A stretch of 64,000 nucleotides of DNA from Macrotis lagotis (Eukaryota > Chordata > Mammalia > Peramelemorphia > Peramelidae): positions 18,307,246-18,371,245 of the forward strand of contig NC_133659.1 of the NCBI RefSeq assembly GCF_037893015.1. The letters run 5' to 3'. Shown piece by piece: positions 42,930-54,639 of the stretch; within the stretch, counting starts at the first letter, position 1, and every line of letters starts with the position of its first letter. The notes beneath the pieces are model-generated. The model had not been told where the DNA came from and searched no databases. It saw only the letters and a program-made list of their open reading frames with translations. The translations under genes were made by a program, and so were the position numbers.

Positions 42930-43140
42930 AAATGTTCTCAGAAAATTGCTTTCATCAAAGATCGCAGATTTGGAGTTGAGAGGGACAGGGGAGTATTATT
43001 TCAACCTTCTCATTTTAGAGATGAGGAAGTTAAGGCACCAGATACTGAAGGATAAAATTCCACAACTGGCAAGTGTCCGGGTTGGGATTTGAAAACAGGT
43101 CTTGCTGACATCAGTTGCAGGGCCTTTTCCATTAGACTGC
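42930..43140 (-). repeat. MIR
   Basis: CTTCTCATTTTAGAGATGAGG, AAGTTAAGGCACCAG, TTGGGATTTGAAAACAGGTC and TTCCATTAGACTGC. Confidence 0.6.
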
Positions 43141-43537
43141 ATTTTCAAGGTCATCAAGATTATTGGCCAGTTGCTCAGAGATGAATGGGAGGTGGGGATT
43201 GGGGTTTGATTTTGGTCTGGGAGTGTGGGAACTCTGGGTATAGAAGTCTCAGCAGAGTTCTCATTCTCAAAAAGGGAGGAATCCTGGGCAAATCATTTAC
43301 GCATGTGTGTCCAAAGCATCTCTCTTTAAGGCCATAAATGATAGATCAAATCTGCATTTTTAGAGAGGTTTCTTGCACTGGCTATCAGTGAAATCCAAGA
43401 CTTATGCCCTAGCCCTTTTTATATAAGGTTTGAGTACTATTTTGTTCTCTTTTGGAATTTCACACCTTTTAAGAACAAGGATTATTTTGTTTAGACTATT
43501 TACTTCCAATATCCAGTATCCTTTGTGAGTATCAATA

Positions 43538-43600
43538 TATGGATGGATGGATGGATGGATGGATGGATGGATGGATGGATGGATTGATGGATAGATACAT
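43538..43600. repeat. (GGAT)n microsatellite
   Basis: Eleven near-pure ATGG units, in intron 5 about 100 bp upstream of exon 6. Confidence 0.95.
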
Positions 43601-43685
43601 GCATGCAAGGATTATCTAAAGATATTTTTGCCAGCTTCTGCAAACCTCCTTTTCCATGTAACTGAAATATATGTTTATTTTTTAG

Positions 43686-43807
43686 ATCAATTATAAAAAA
43701 CTGCTGTGGTTTTTAAGATTAGCAGCATCCAATGAAGCTCAAAGGAATGAACCACTGGCTGATGATGTCCCAGTGAAAAAGGAGGAAATCAACGATGCTG
43801 GTCCAAG
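43686..43807 (+). CDS. C1orf87: C1orf87 exon 6: residues 235-275
   Basis: The acceptor is TTATTTTTTAG|ATC and the donor is CCAAG|GTGATC. There are 122 nt, phase 0 in and phase 2 out. INYKKLLWFL is the typical end of a second EF-hand loop plus exit helix (compare INYxxFL in many EF-hand proteins) and matches the human NYEKLLWFL. The remaining 25 residues are charged, low in hydrophobics, and form the linker to the second EF-hand pair. The donor is followed after about 150 bp by a long (CT)n tract. Confidence 0.88.
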
Positions 43808-43949
43808 GTGATCCTTTCCTCTCCTTCTATTCATATGGTCATGTATTCAAGGAATTTCAGAGTTAAATGGAACCTTATGGAACAAATGTTCTACCTCCCA
43901 CTCAATTTAGAAACTCCTTTTAGACTAACCCTCTTCTCCCCCCCTTTTA

Positions 43950-43950
<1 letters not shown>

Positions 43951-44015
<65 letters not shown>

Positions 44016-44060
44016 CTCTCTCTCTTTCCCTCCCTCCCTCTTCTTTTCTTTCTCTGTCTC
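43951..44060. repeat. (CT)n microsatellite
   Basis: About 60 nt of pure CT followed by CT/CCCT mixtures, in intron 6. Confidence 0.95.
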
Positions 44061-44509
44061 TGCCATTCTCTCTGAGAGAGTGTGCATGAGTTTATTGTTC
44101 TCCTTCAACCTGAGACCACTGTCAGGGAATATGAAGAGGGGCCCACCTCTATCTCTGAAAAAGGAATTCAGATGAATGTCTCAGAGGTCTCCTTCCCTTA
44201 AGCACAGGAAAAAGAGAGAGCAGGTAAGGCAGTGAATCCTTGGGGTTGGATTGGGTTGCTTTTTCCTTTACACAACCTGGGAATTTGAAAGAGATACCAG
44301 CTAACCAGTGTTCAAATACATACTGAGCAGTTAATAAATGATATTTCAATTTTTTCATTAAAACCTGGGGCTTTACAGTCTTATTTTTCATAAGGTTTCT
44401 TTTCCCTCTGTTTCTGTAAAGGACACTGACTTCAATCTGTCTGCCTTGTTGATAAAAACATTAGCTTCAGTAATTAGGATAGCATTACTTAGGACCAGCA
44501 CAGTACTGA

Positions 44510-44695
44510 AAATCAGAGATATTTCAAGTTGGAAGGGACCCCAGAGACAATGGAGTCCAATTACTCATTTTACCATTTTAAGATAGAGTGCCATTCTCAG
44601 GATCACCAAAGCCAGGGAGCATCTAAGATGACATTTGAACCCAGGTATTCCCAATTTCAATTTCAGCCCTCTATCCATTGTGTCACCATATTGTT
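44510..44695 (-). repeat. MIR-type repeat
   Basis: TTGGAAGGGACCCCAGAGAC, TCCAATTACTCATTTTACC, TTTGAACCCAGGTATTCCC and CTCTATCCATTGTGTCACC. Confidence 0.65.
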
Positions 44696-44774
44696 TCTCA
44701 AACCATAAAGTTTATCCTTTGTTCAAATTTTTCTGTGATTAATATTAGGGTCATAAGGATTATCTTTATATTGC

Positions 44775-45005
44775 TTTTCTGTTGTTGTTCAGTTGTATCC
44801 AACTCTGTGATCCTATTTAGGATTTTCTTAGCAGAAATACTGGAGTGGTTTGCCATTTCTTTCTCCAGTTCATCGTACAGATGAGGAAATTGAGGCAAAC
44901 AGGGTGAAATTATTTGCCCAGCATCACATAGTTATAAAGGCTGAAGGTTTGAACTCAATCTTTCTGATTCCAGGCATGGTACTACTCTATCTACATCTAG
45001 GTACC
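44775..45005 (-). repeat. SINE with RTE-like tail
   Basis: GTTGTTCAGTTGTATCCAAC, TCTGTGATCCTATTTAGG, GGAGTGGTTTGCCATTTC, AGATGAGGAAATTGAGGC and CATCTAGGTACCC. The tail end is BovB-like (GTTGTTCAG-TG-TCCAACTC). Confidence 0.88.
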
Positions 45006-45316
45006 CATAATATTATAGACAGCTTATAAAGCACTCTCAATCAATTAATCAATAAAACATTCATGATTTATATCAGTGCTAAGTTCCTATCCTGTCCTCG
45101 AGGAGTTTGCAAAGTATTTTACTGAATGGCCTACTCTTGAGGCAACATTTTCAAGACATGACTTTGATGGACTGAGAGACTTTTTAGATGAGATTCTTAG
45201 TCAAATAGTCACTGGAGCTAAGCTTCAATCTAGAATTTTACCATAAAAGCAGGAACACTCTCAAATATCGAATTTATGCAAGAAAAATAATTATGAGATA
45301 CAAATAAGTTCATAGG

Positions 45317-45520
45317 GCAACTAAGTGTGTAGTGAATAGAGTACTGGGCCTGAAGTTAGGAAAGCCTGAGATCAAATCCAATCACAGACACTAGTGAGCA
45401 AGTCACTTACTTCTGTTTGCCTCAATTTCCTCATTTGTAAAAAGAGCTGGCAAAGGAAATGACTCTTTGTGAAGAAAACCTCGAATGGGATTATGAAGAG
45501 TAAATCACAACTGAACACCA
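45317..45520 (+). repeat. SINE with RTE-like tail
   Basis: GGGCAACTAAGTGTGTAGTG, GATCAAATCCAATCACAGAC, CTCATTTGTAAAAAGAGCTGG and GAGTAAATCACAACTGAAC. Confidence 0.8.
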
Positions 45521-45589
45521 ATAAATAACTGATCTCCAAGCTAAGTTAAAAATTCCAGTGCCCAGATTGGGTATTATACCAGAGAATTG

Positions 45590-45900
45590 CAGAAGTTGAG
45601 AGTTGGGAAAAACATTAGATCTTAGTATGTTAAAACAGGCAACAGTGAATGCCAGAAGGAACATTAGGTTTTATAATATCAGAGTAAAAAGAAATCATAG
45701 AACAGAGCATGAGAACCAAGGAGGGGTGTTAGATCTTAGAATGTTAAAACAGCAGGACAGAATATCAGGAATGGACCTTAGGACTAAGTAATAGAGGAGG
45801 GAGGAGGGAGAGACCCTAGATCTTAGAGTATTAGAACAGAGAATGTTAGGGAGGGAGATCAGGACCAAGAATGTCAAAGCTGAGAGGGCCTTTAAAGATC
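45590..45900. repeat. AGAATGTTAGAGC-type repeat cluster 2
   Basis: At least five imperfect units of TTAGATCTTAGxATGTTAAAACAG, spaced about 35-100 bp, ending GAATGTCAAAGCTGAGAGGG. The open frames on both strands (for example 45603-45791) reflect the repeat. Confidence 0.75.
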
Positions 45901-46079
45901 TTCTCTCCGACAGTTATTTTACAAAGAAATAAACCCTGTTGTAGAGGGTTTGCCACCATTATTTGTTGCAATCATGGTTTCTATTCCCAAACTTATCAGG
46001 ATGCTTACTACCAAGAGGTTACATCTCATAAAACTCACTTCATCTGACTAGTTTCCTTTCTATCACTTCACAGGGTGAG

Positions 46080-46880
46080 TTTGTTTCTCTTTAGAGAAGA
46101 GGCACCTCAGAAGAGTCCTGAGATTTTCAGAAAAGTTGCTGCTTGTAAAACCCCCCATCAAAACCAACCAACCAAACAAACAAACAAATAAATGATAGGA
46201 AGAATGGTACAGGGATTCAACTTATAGCTCATCCAAGGCTTTTTGTTTCTTTCTTTGCTAATGTATTAATTCCAGAAGTCAGTCTTTTCTGGGTGTTCAT
46301 TTGTGAAGAGCCTCCAGTCAAAGAGACCTGGATGTGTTTGAAACTTGTAACATTGCTAGTGATACCAGAGGTGGAAGTAATTCCCCCCATCTAAGTTAGA
46401 CCAGATGTGGGAAGCATCTGGACCAAACCTTTCTAAGCTTTCCCACAGGCTATGGGAAGTGGTATTCCTTCATGCATCTGCCTCTTGTTCCCTTGATGGT
46501 GGTGGTGGTCTCAGAGTTCTCCAACATTCCTAGGGGAGTAGGCATAGACCTGCTTCATAGGTGGGCTGGAGTGTCAGGTTTGAAGTTAGGAAAGCCTGTA
46601 TTTGAACCCTGCCTCAATCTTTGGTTATGTTAGGAGTAGAAAGAAGAGGACAGATTTGAGAGATATCTAGAATTGGCAATGGATCAGATAGGGTTGGTGA
46701 GAATAAAGAGTTGAAGATAACATCTTGATGCAAATCTTGGGAGTCTAAAAGAATAATGGTATATTTCATAGAAATAGAGAAGCTAAAAGTAGGGAGGAAA
46801 AATAAAGAGTTACCAACTCTGTAACCTTGGGCAAGTCACTTAACCTCAGGAATCTCATATATAAATTAGGGAGAATCAAA
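46080..46880. other. Intron 6, mostly unrecognised
   Basis: AACC/AAAC simple sequence at 46150-46190 and faint SINE words near 46570-46620. No exon signals. Confidence 0.4.
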
Positions 46881-47011
46881 TGACAGTCATAAAGTATTAT
46901 AGAATTGCTAGAGCTGATTAACATTGCTGCTGTAATTGTTGTTACTTTTCTAATAACTTTGTCTATTTCCTGCCCCTCTTTTTGTCCCCCTGCCACATAT
47001 GCTCTTCTATT

Positions 47012-47073
47012 CATCCATCCATCCCTCCATCCATCCATCCACCCATCCATCCATCCATCCATCCATCCATCTT
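47012..47073. repeat. (CCAT)n microsatellite
   Basis: CATC tetramers with two interruptions. Confidence 0.95.
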
Positions 47074-47179
47074 TTCTCTTGTTTAGTAGTCTCATTTGTT
47101 CTCCTTGGTTCAAGTTATGCAATATGCATATTATAACTAAATCCTCATGCCCCTATTATCACTTGAGAATATATCATTC

Positions 47180-47440
47180 TTGAATCATTGACTAGTGAAC
47201 ATCTCAATCTCAATAAGTCCCAAACTAAAAACTGAGCTCATTCCTCTCCTCCTAACATTCCCATTTCTGTTGAGGATGCCCATGTGCATCACCTCAGATC
47301 CACTTTTCCTTCTCACCCTAATATCTAGTCAGCTGTCAGATCTTGTCACTCCCATCTCTACAACATTTCTCCTATCTAGTTTCTTCCCTCCAGTCATATA
47401 GTCTCCGTCCTCGTTTAACCGTCATCTTCCTTTTACCTGA
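47180..47440 (+). repeat. L2/CR1 ORF2-region relic
   Basis: CCCAAACTAAAAACTGAGCTC, TTCCTCTCCTCCTAACATTCC and CTTGTCACTCCCATCTCTAC resemble L2-type ORF2. Confidence 0.5.
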
Positions 47441-47750
47441 TGAATGAACCAGGTTTTCCTGAAATCAAGTCCACATTCACATCCCAAAATATTTTTAATC
47501 TTCCAGCACTTGACAAATTCCAGAAATTACTATACTGTATTAGGTTGTGTTGATTCACAGAGCATGGCCCTTTGCCATGTATTTGCCACATACACAATAC
47601 CATCCCTATTTTAGAGATGAGGAAATAGAGTTGGAGAGGAAAATGGCCTTCCACGGGTGATAGAGATGATTCCTGAACCCAGGCCTCCTGTTGCCATTTT
47701 CAGGACTCTACCACATTTCACATCCCCTCTATTATATCTCATTTCCACAG

Positions 47751-47895
47751 CTTATCTTTTGAAACCAGTGATAACCTAACTGAGCTGCTCAGGGATACCC
47801 TGAAAACATCTAAAGACAAGCTCAACATTGAAAACCTTCACCTGAGTTTTCAAAAGGAAGACCAGCCCTTCTCTGGCTGCCTCCCACTCTCCAAG
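47751..47895 (+). CDS. C1orf87: C1orf87 exon 7: residues 275-323, second EF-hand-like unit (start)
   Basis: The acceptor is ATTTCCACAG|CTT and the donor is CCAAG|GTAAAC. There are 145 nt: one base finishes a split serine codon, then 48 codons, ending in phase 0. LNIENLHLSFQKED and FSGCLPLSK match human closely. Residues 312-323 have D at loop position 1, G at 6 and L at 8, the same skeleton as the loop at 191-202, and again lack the other ligands. Confidence 0.92.
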
Positions 47896-48049
47896 GTAAA
47901 CCATGTCCTGTTTAGAGTTGTAGGAGATATTCAATATGTGTTTATGAGCAGATAGCTGGTAGGGAATCCTGGGAGTAATTTTCTTTTCTGGGTCCCTTTT
48001 GGGGATTGAATGGTATAGATAAAATTCTTTATTCTCTGTGGTGATAAAG

Positions 48050-48285
48050 TATACATAGTGCTGGGCCTCAAATTATGAATACCTGAGTGTGAGTCTAGTC
48101 ACAAATGTTTCCTAGCTGTATAACCCTGGACAAGACACCTCACTTCAGCTTGCTTCAGTTTTATCATCTGTACATTTGGAATAATGATGGCACCTACTTC
48201 TTAGATCAAATCACATAATAATGGTAAAGGACAGTGTCTGGTACCACAGGATGCGCTATTATTAGTGATTATTATTATCTCAGAG
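48050..48285 (+). repeat. MIR
   Basis: TGCTGGGCCTCAAATTATG, ATAACCCTGGACAAGACACC, CAGTTTTATCATCTGTACATTTG and TGGTAAAGGACAGTGTCTGG. Confidence 0.6.
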
Positions 48286-48549
48286 GTTGGGCAGAAATCC
48301 AAAGGAAAAGAACCATTCAAAGATTAGAAATGGACAAGAAATGCCTTGAGTAAGAGTCTATGATTCATATAACAAAGGAAAATTTAATACTACTCAAAGG
48401 TGATTTCAGAGCAGAAAAACCAACCCTTCTGTGAAATGGCCAAATCTCAGTTTCCCAAACTCTTCACTAGCTTCCTTTGGAATCATGTGTGATCATCCCT
48501 TTCCATTCAGTCAGCCTAAACATTAAACAATCATCCAGCTACCACAAGG

Positions 48550-48965
48550 TTTTTAGTGCTAGAAGGGATCACAGAACGCGGGATGCTAGAACTGGGAAGA
48601 ACCCCTGAAGAGAATATGTCAGAGCTGAGATGGATCCTAGAACATAAAGTGTAGAATGCTCGAACTGAAAGGAACCTTAGAACATAGACTGTTAGAGTTA
48701 CGAAGTGTATCAGAATATAAAAAGTTAGAGCATGGGACAATGTCAAACTTCAAAGGAATTTAGAACATAATTTCAGAACAAAAAGAGACCTTGGAATACT
48801 GAAGATAATCATGGGAGAGAACCTTAGAATAAAGGATATTAACTAACCCTAGCATACACCTTAGAATTGTGGGGAACTTTGGAACATAAGAACTTAGAAC
48901 AAAGAATGTAAGAGCCAACAGGAACCTTAGGACACAGAACGTTAGAATATGAAATGGGAGAATTG
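48550..48965. repeat. AGAATGTTAGAGC-type repeat cluster 3
   Basis: About ten imperfect units of the form GAACxTAGAATGTTAGAxCTGxxAGGxACCTTA, at variable spacing near 35-45 bp. It is the most extended of the three clusters. Minus-strand frames across it are leucine/serine-rich artefacts. Confidence 0.8.
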
Positions 48966-49134
48966 GTTGGATCAACTACTCTAACCGCTCTATGGTACAA
49001 ATGAGGGAAGTTTAATGACTAGCCTAAAGCCACATTAAACAGAAGCATTTGGTTTTGAACCTAGGCATTCTGCATCCAAGGGTAATACATATTCTATTAT
49101 ACCAAAGGAATAATATCAGCAGCAGTAATAACAA

Positions 49135-49345
49135 TAATTATGATGAGGACAATAATTCATTTTCATAGAGTGCTTCAGAGCTTGCCAAGTCTTTATTTTT
49201 GCCTCTTCTCCCAATGCCCATATAACGGAAAGCTTTAATAACCCCCATTTTATAGATGAGGACTCAGAGAATAAGAGTGTTTCACCAACTTGCTGAGGGT
49301 CTGACAGCTAGTAAGGGTTTGAGGTGGGTCTTCTTAATTTCAAGT
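49135..49345 (-). repeat. MIR
   Basis: CATTTTCATAGAGTGCTTCAG, CCCATTTTATAGATGAGGAC, GTTTCACCAACTTGCTGAGG and GACAGCTAGTAAGGGTTTG. Confidence 0.75.
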
Positions 49346-49349
49346 CCTA

Positions 49350-50255
49350 GCCATGCTGACAAAACTCCTGGAATTATTTGAAATGGCAGCCAGGAAGGGA
49401 AGTAGAGGGAACATGGAAAAATCTTGTTTGCCTTTGTGTAAAAAGAATGACCTAAAAGAGAAGGTGATTGCAACGGGAAGGGGTCCTGGAAGGATCCCAT
49501 CTCAGAGAGCAACCAAGGGAAATATAAATCTTTTTTCCCCTTAGTGTAGAGGCAAAAAGACTTGAGAGGAAGGGCTCATCACATCAGTGTTTAAATATCT
49601 GATGGCTTGTTGGGTGTTCTCTTGCCAGAGGGCTGAGCTAGGAATGGTAGATTGGTTTGGAAGATTTGGATTGTTCCAAAGTGGACTGCACTGGTTGTTG
49701 GTACCAAGGCAATGAGATCCCCTTCTCTAGATTCTGTTAATGAGAAACTGGGTGGAGAGTGTTAGAGAGTTGAATCCCAGTCAGGCAAAGGTTGGACTCA
49801 ATGGGCATTAATGTCCCTTCCAGTTTGGACAGTCTTTGATTATTTGATTCTGACTGAAGGGATCAAGTTTAAAAGTCAAGTCCATAATCCTTTATTAAGT
49901 AATTCCTCTACGACTCCAGGCACATGAGCAGTCTGGTAGTCTTAGAGAGTGGTTCAGACTCTACCATGAAGATGGAGCTTGAGTATCATAGGAAAGAAAA
50001 TGGACTCTGTCAATCCAGTAGCCAAATTCAGCCAAGACCACTAAGATAAGGAGAATTTAGGCAGGCAGAATTTAAAACAGGTCAGTGTTCACAGAAGCAG
50101 AGAGGGGAAGTGAAAAGAATGCCTGATCTTCAGTTGGATGAAATGGGTTCAAATCCCGAATGGAACTTATTACAAGTTTGATTTAAGTGAATACCTTAAT
50201 ATCTCTAGACCTCAATTGCTCTTTGATTCTAGTGCCTTTCCTTCCAAGGTTATCA
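49350..50255. other. Intron 7, mostly unrecognised
   Basis: High-complexity sequence without exon signals. GAAGGGGTCCTGGAAGGATCC and similar words suggest nothing known. Confidence 0.4.
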
Positions 50256-50259
50256 TATA

Positions 50260-50320
<61 letters not shown>
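50260..50320. repeat. (GT)(TA)n microsatellite
   Basis: GTGTGTGT followed by about 50 nt of pure TA. Confidence 0.95.
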
Positions 50321-50349
50321 CATATATAGTATATATCTCAAATATGATG

Positions 50350-50470
50350 TTCCCCCCATTAATATGGAGGCTCCATGAGGGTAGGAAATGTTCCATTTTT
50401 TCCTTGCTTAGCAAAGCAACTGTATATAATAAATGTCTAATAAATCTTTTTTCAATTGACTTACTGATGA
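50350..50470 (+). repeat. L2 3' end
   Basis: TATGGAGGCTCCATGAGGGTAG and ATAATAAATGTCTAATAAATC. Confidence 0.65.
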
Positions 50471-50610
50471 CAATGATGGACTTGAACCTCTGAAGCCTCT
50501 TCCAAGTTTAGAACTATGATCTTCTTATTTCCATGTGCAGAGTCTTTCCAGTTTCCATGTCATCTTTTCCTATAATGTCTGTGTGTGCCAGCAAAAGGGC
50601 TGGCATATGG

Positions 50611-50795
50611 GGCAACTAGGTGGCATTGTGGATAGAGTACCGGCCCTGAAGTCAGGAGGACCTGAGTTCAAATCTAACCTCAGACACTTAATAATTGCCT
50701 AGCTGTGTGATCTGGGGCAAGTCACTTAACCCCATTGCCTTATACAAACAAACAAACAAATAAATAAATAAACAAATGAATGAATAAATAAAAGA
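50611..50795 (+). repeat. Marsupial tRNA-headed SINE with (AAAC/AAAT)n tail and 18-bp TSD
   Basis: GGCAACTAGGTGGCATTGTGG, CGGCCCTGAAGTCAGG, TCAAATCTAACC and CCCCATTGCCTTATAC, then a tail of AAAC and AAAT units. TSD AAAAGGGCTGGCATATGG / AAAAGGGCTGGCACATGG (50593-50610, 50796-50813). Confidence 0.96.
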
Positions 50796-50819
50796 AAAAG
50801 GGCTGGCACATGGTGAGCA

Positions 50820-51035
50820 GCTGGGGGACCCTGCAAATAGAATCCTAGGTTTGCTATCCTAAAGGTCTGAGTCCTATTCTTGACTCAGGCATTTCTTAGG
50901 AGTGTGATCCTGGATAAGTCATTTAATGTCTGTCTGCCTCAGTTTCCTTATCAGTAAAACAGGACTAACAATAGCACAAGGAGGTTGTAAGGATCAAGTG
51001 AAATACTATATATATAAATATTTTACAAACTTAAA
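50820..51035 (+). repeat. MIR
   Basis: CTCAGGCATTTCTTAGGAGTG, GATAAGTCATTTAATGTCTG, CTCAGTTTCCTTATCAGTAAA and AGGAGGTTGTAAGGATCAAG. Confidence 0.75.
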
Positions 51036-51142
51036 GTCTATATCTATATGTATATATGAACATACATGTATGCATATACTTATAAAATGCATACATGATA
51101 CATATATGTGGGTGTGTGCATATATATCTATATTTGTATACA

Positions 51143-51263
51143 GATAGAGAGATAGAGATAGAGATAGAGATAGAGATAGAGATAGAGATACAGATACAGA
51201 TACAGATACAGATACAGATACAGATACAGATACAGATACAGATACAGATACAGATACAGATCC
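51143..51263. repeat. (GATAGA)n(GATACA)n hexamer microsatellite
   Basis: About 45 nt of GATAGA units switch cleanly to about 75 nt of GATACA units. Confidence 0.95.
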
Positions 51264-51367
51264 TGATGGATGGATATAGAGATAGTGATAGAGTTATACA
51301 GTAGCTATTAAATGCTTGGTGACTGATAAGAAAATAAGAGGTGATTTCCATCCTCTGGTAAAGGTTA

Positions 51368-51368
<1 letters not shown>

Positions 51369-51401
<33 letters not shown>
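51369..51401. repeat. (GT)n microsatellite
   Basis: About 33 nt of pure GT. Confidence 0.95.
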
Positions 51402-51403
<2 letters not shown>

Positions 51404-51999
51404 CAGTAAGGATGGGGGTTGGGGGTAGGAGTCCATATACAAGGTTCGGGCAGATTTCCATCTGGAGAGAAGGATTCCTATATGTATATGTGGTTTCTAA
51501 TTAAGGTCAGAGAAAGGGGGCACATGTCCCCCGAGAGGGGCATAGATGGAGGAACGATAACAACAAACATCCCAGTTTTTCCCTAGGCTTCCCACACATG
51601 TCTCCAGTTGCAGAAATTATGTCCAGAGTAGGAAAATTGCTTGTGGGTTTGCCACAATGACCTGCATGGCTTCCAAGGAATGGTGAATGACCTGGGATTA
51701 CAAAGGAACTACTCCAAGAAATCTTGAGCTTCCCTACTTGGATAGGAGACTCTGCAAGGGACTAGAAATAATGAATTAGTCTTGTTTGCAAGTCGAATGC
51801 TGCACTTTGGCTGTCCCCATCTGTCTTGTTCATGAGTAAATCTTAAAATGGAAAAAGATCATAAAAGACCCAGGTTCAGTTCCTCTTAAGCTCCCAATAG
51901 GGTCTGAGAGATGCCCCCTCAACATAAATACCTAAATAAAAATAGGCAGCAGTCCAACCGAGTAGTGGTCAGATCCTGTGAGGTTTTGACGGGATACAT

Positions 52000-52255
52000 A
52001 AGAACAACATTCCTATCAACTTTTAAGGTTGATAAAGCACTTTACATACATCATTTGATCCCTGTCCCAACCCCCTTAGAAGTCATATATTACTATCTAT
52101 ATTTTAGATATGAGGAAACTGAGGCTCAGCAAGGTTAAATGACTTATTCACGGTTACTAGTCCAATTAGTAACTGTATGATTCTGGATTTGAACTCAAGT
52201 CTGCCTGACTCCAAGTTTGATGTTCTATTCACTGTACCACCCAGCTGCTTTAGGT
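52000..52255 (-). repeat. MIR, well preserved
   Basis: ATAAAGCACTTTACATACATC, ATATGAGGAAACTGAGGCTC, AAGGTTAAATGACTTATTC, TTTGAACTCAAGTCTGCC and TTCACTGTACCACCCAGC. Confidence 0.85.
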
Positions 52256-52476
52256 CTTTCACGTACCCGTGCTATCTTGAGGTTGGTCTAATAGTCTGTC
52301 CTTTAGAATAAGACCGAATTCAATATTGTTTCCTTTAAATGAATTCTGATCTACATGATGAAGTATAATGAAAAACCAGCTTAGAAAGATAGGTTGGAGT
52401 CAATCAATTAACAAACATTTATTCCATAGCTACTATGTGTTCGGGATTTGTAGTTTATCTTAAAAGTAAAAAAGAA

Positions 52477-52626
52477 GAAGCAGCTAGGTGGCGTAGTGGA
52501 TAAAGCACCGGTCCTGGAGTCAGGAGTACCTGGGTTCAAATCTGGTCTCATACCCTTCATGATTACCTAGCTGTGTGGCCTTGGGCAAGCCACTTAATCC
52601 CATTTGCCTTGCAAAAACCTAAAAAA
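52477..52626 (+). repeat. Marsupial tRNA-headed SINE
   Basis: GAAGCAGCTAGGTGGCGTAG, GTCCTGGAGTCAGGAGTACC, GGTTCAAATCTGG and TTGCCTTGCAAAAACC. TSD of 15 bp with one mismatch (52462-52476, 52627-52641). Confidence 0.93.
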
Positions 52627-52756
52627 AAAAGTAAAAGAGAACCCTTGAACATTCTTGAGAAAGGGAGTGATATAGACAAATTAGTGCTTCTGGAATGTCA
52701 ATTTGACTTCTGTGTGGAGGATGGAAGTCCCACCTTTGTTTTCCACCTCTATGGAG

Positions 52757-53070
52757 TAGCTGGGACAGCTTGGTAGCACAGTGGATAGAGCACTGGCCTT
52801 GGAGTCAGGAAGACAGGAGTTTGAATATGACCTCAGACACTTGACACTTACTAGCTGTGTGCGCTTGGGAAAGTCACTTAATCTGATTGCCTTGCATCCA
52901 GGCCATCTCTAGTCATCCTGATTCATATCTGGTGACTGGACCAGATGACTCTGGAGGAGAGAGTGAGATTGGAGACTTAGCACAGACTCCCCCACCCAAA
53001 TTCAATTCACGTTCTTGTCATGGCATCACTCCCTGATGCTGTGGTCTTCTTCAAAAATGAAGGACATAGG
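52757..53070 (+). repeat. Long marsupial SINE
   Basis: GACAGCTTGGTAGCACAGTGG, GCCTTGGAGTCAGGAAGAC, CATCTCTAGTCATCCTGATTC, GGAGACTTAGCACAGAC and CAAAAATGAAGGACATAGG. Confidence 0.92.
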
Positions 53071-53079
53071 TTATCATGG

Positions 53080-54540
53080 GGTAACCAACTGGGGTTTCTG
53101 TGAAGCTGATCTCCATTGGGAATCTCTTAGGTGCATCGAAACTCATTCAAGTGATAGTTATCACCTGAGGGGAGGAAAATGATAAGAATTTGGTTTCCTA
53201 AGAATTTTAATAAATGTGTATCCTGAGACAATTGTGCTAAGAGTAACCAGAGCTTTACTTATTTTTGGATGCAAGGTCAAGAAAAGCTTAAAGGGACCTA
53301 GATGGATGTATTCCAAACTTTGGGTCCCCTTAATAGACACTCATTGAGAAGATACCAGAAGAAACCAAAGAGTGAGTTAGACCTTCAGAAGCACTAGAGA
53401 GAAACAAGGAAAAGTCCTTGTTTCCTTGTTCCTCTTTCCTAACCCTCCTCATCCTCACCCTCAGACATCATTAGGAAATGATATATTGAACAGATATACA
53501 TTTTCATATATCTAAAAGTTTATCATTTTATGTGCTCGAGTGGTATTTTTATCTCTTTTTGATTAAAATCTTTCCCGTATCCCTCCTGCCTTAGCAAATA
53601 GTTTGGGAAAGACTTTAAAAACCAAATATGGGCATATATATTTTATTCTCAAGGCCATTAAAAAAAGAACACAACATGATTTTACTTTTTCTAGGTGTCT
53701 CAGAATCCCCATTACTTATATACATGTAATCAATTTGGGATCTTCAATCACACTGATGTTAGCACTCTTTCCCCTAGTGAATCAACGCATTACTTTAATA
53801 CTTTAAAATAAAATAATGTGTTAAAGAGATAGTAGACTTCAAGATCTGGCTTCAGGTCCTGCTTCGGGCACATCCTGGCTATGTAACCACTCACTTTCCC
53901 TAAGCAACGCTTTAATAATTAAATTACTGACAAATTTCCATATGGGAATTCCCTAACTCCAAAGAAATCATAAGCCAGGATCACCCCCAAGGGGAAAAAA
54001 AAAGCTTTACAAGTTGATAAAATGTTAATGTTTATAGAGCTTTTTCTTCACAATCACCCAGTTTTTCAAATATCCATTTAATAGACAAAAACTGAGCCTC
54101 TGATAAGTTAAATGGCTACAAATTCATAAAATATGTAAATGTCAAAGCTATGATAGCAAGTCAACTCAGGATCTGGATGCTAAACCCAAAGTTAATCCTA
54201 CTAAAATATGCTGCCACTTAATTATCATACAATTTCATTTTAAAGGAAACCTCATCTCCCAAAATATACAGTATGTCCTCTTGTAAATGGTTTTTCATGA
54301 AAATTCAAAAATGAGTCTCTTTCTTAGATATCTCCTGCCATTTTGTCAGATTCCTCCTTTGTATGTTCCATATTCTTTCTTATCAGGACAAAAATGACTA
54401 TGTTGTATAATTTGGGAATAAATCAGATGTATTTCTATGTGGCTTGAGGCAGTGAGAAAGTATTTGATTGATACCTTTCTTCTCTCATGGAAGGGTCAAA
54501 GAAACTCCTGCATTGTTTTTACAGATTTATAGATAGACAC
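53080..54540. other. Intron 7, mostly unrecognised
   Basis: AT-rich. A MIR-like patch at 54000-54210 (TTTATAGAGCTTTTTCTTC, AGTTAAATGGCTAC). No exon signals. Confidence 0.45.
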
Positions 54541-54551
54541 ACAGATTGTCA

Positions 54552-54600
54552 GATAGACAGACAGACAGACAGACAGATAATAGACTGATAGACAGATAAA
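54552..54600. repeat. (AGAC)n microsatellite
   Basis: GACAGACAGACA tract. Confidence 0.93.
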
Positions 54601-54639
54601 AAGTAAAATGGGTAACAGTCTAAGTTGAACTAGGAAAGG

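Noticed and set aside
3298..53070. tRNA-like heads (A-box and B-box words) considered as tRNA genes
   Set aside because: Each is the 5' part of a SINE. They lack a full cloverleaf and continue into SINE bodies, often with target-site duplications.
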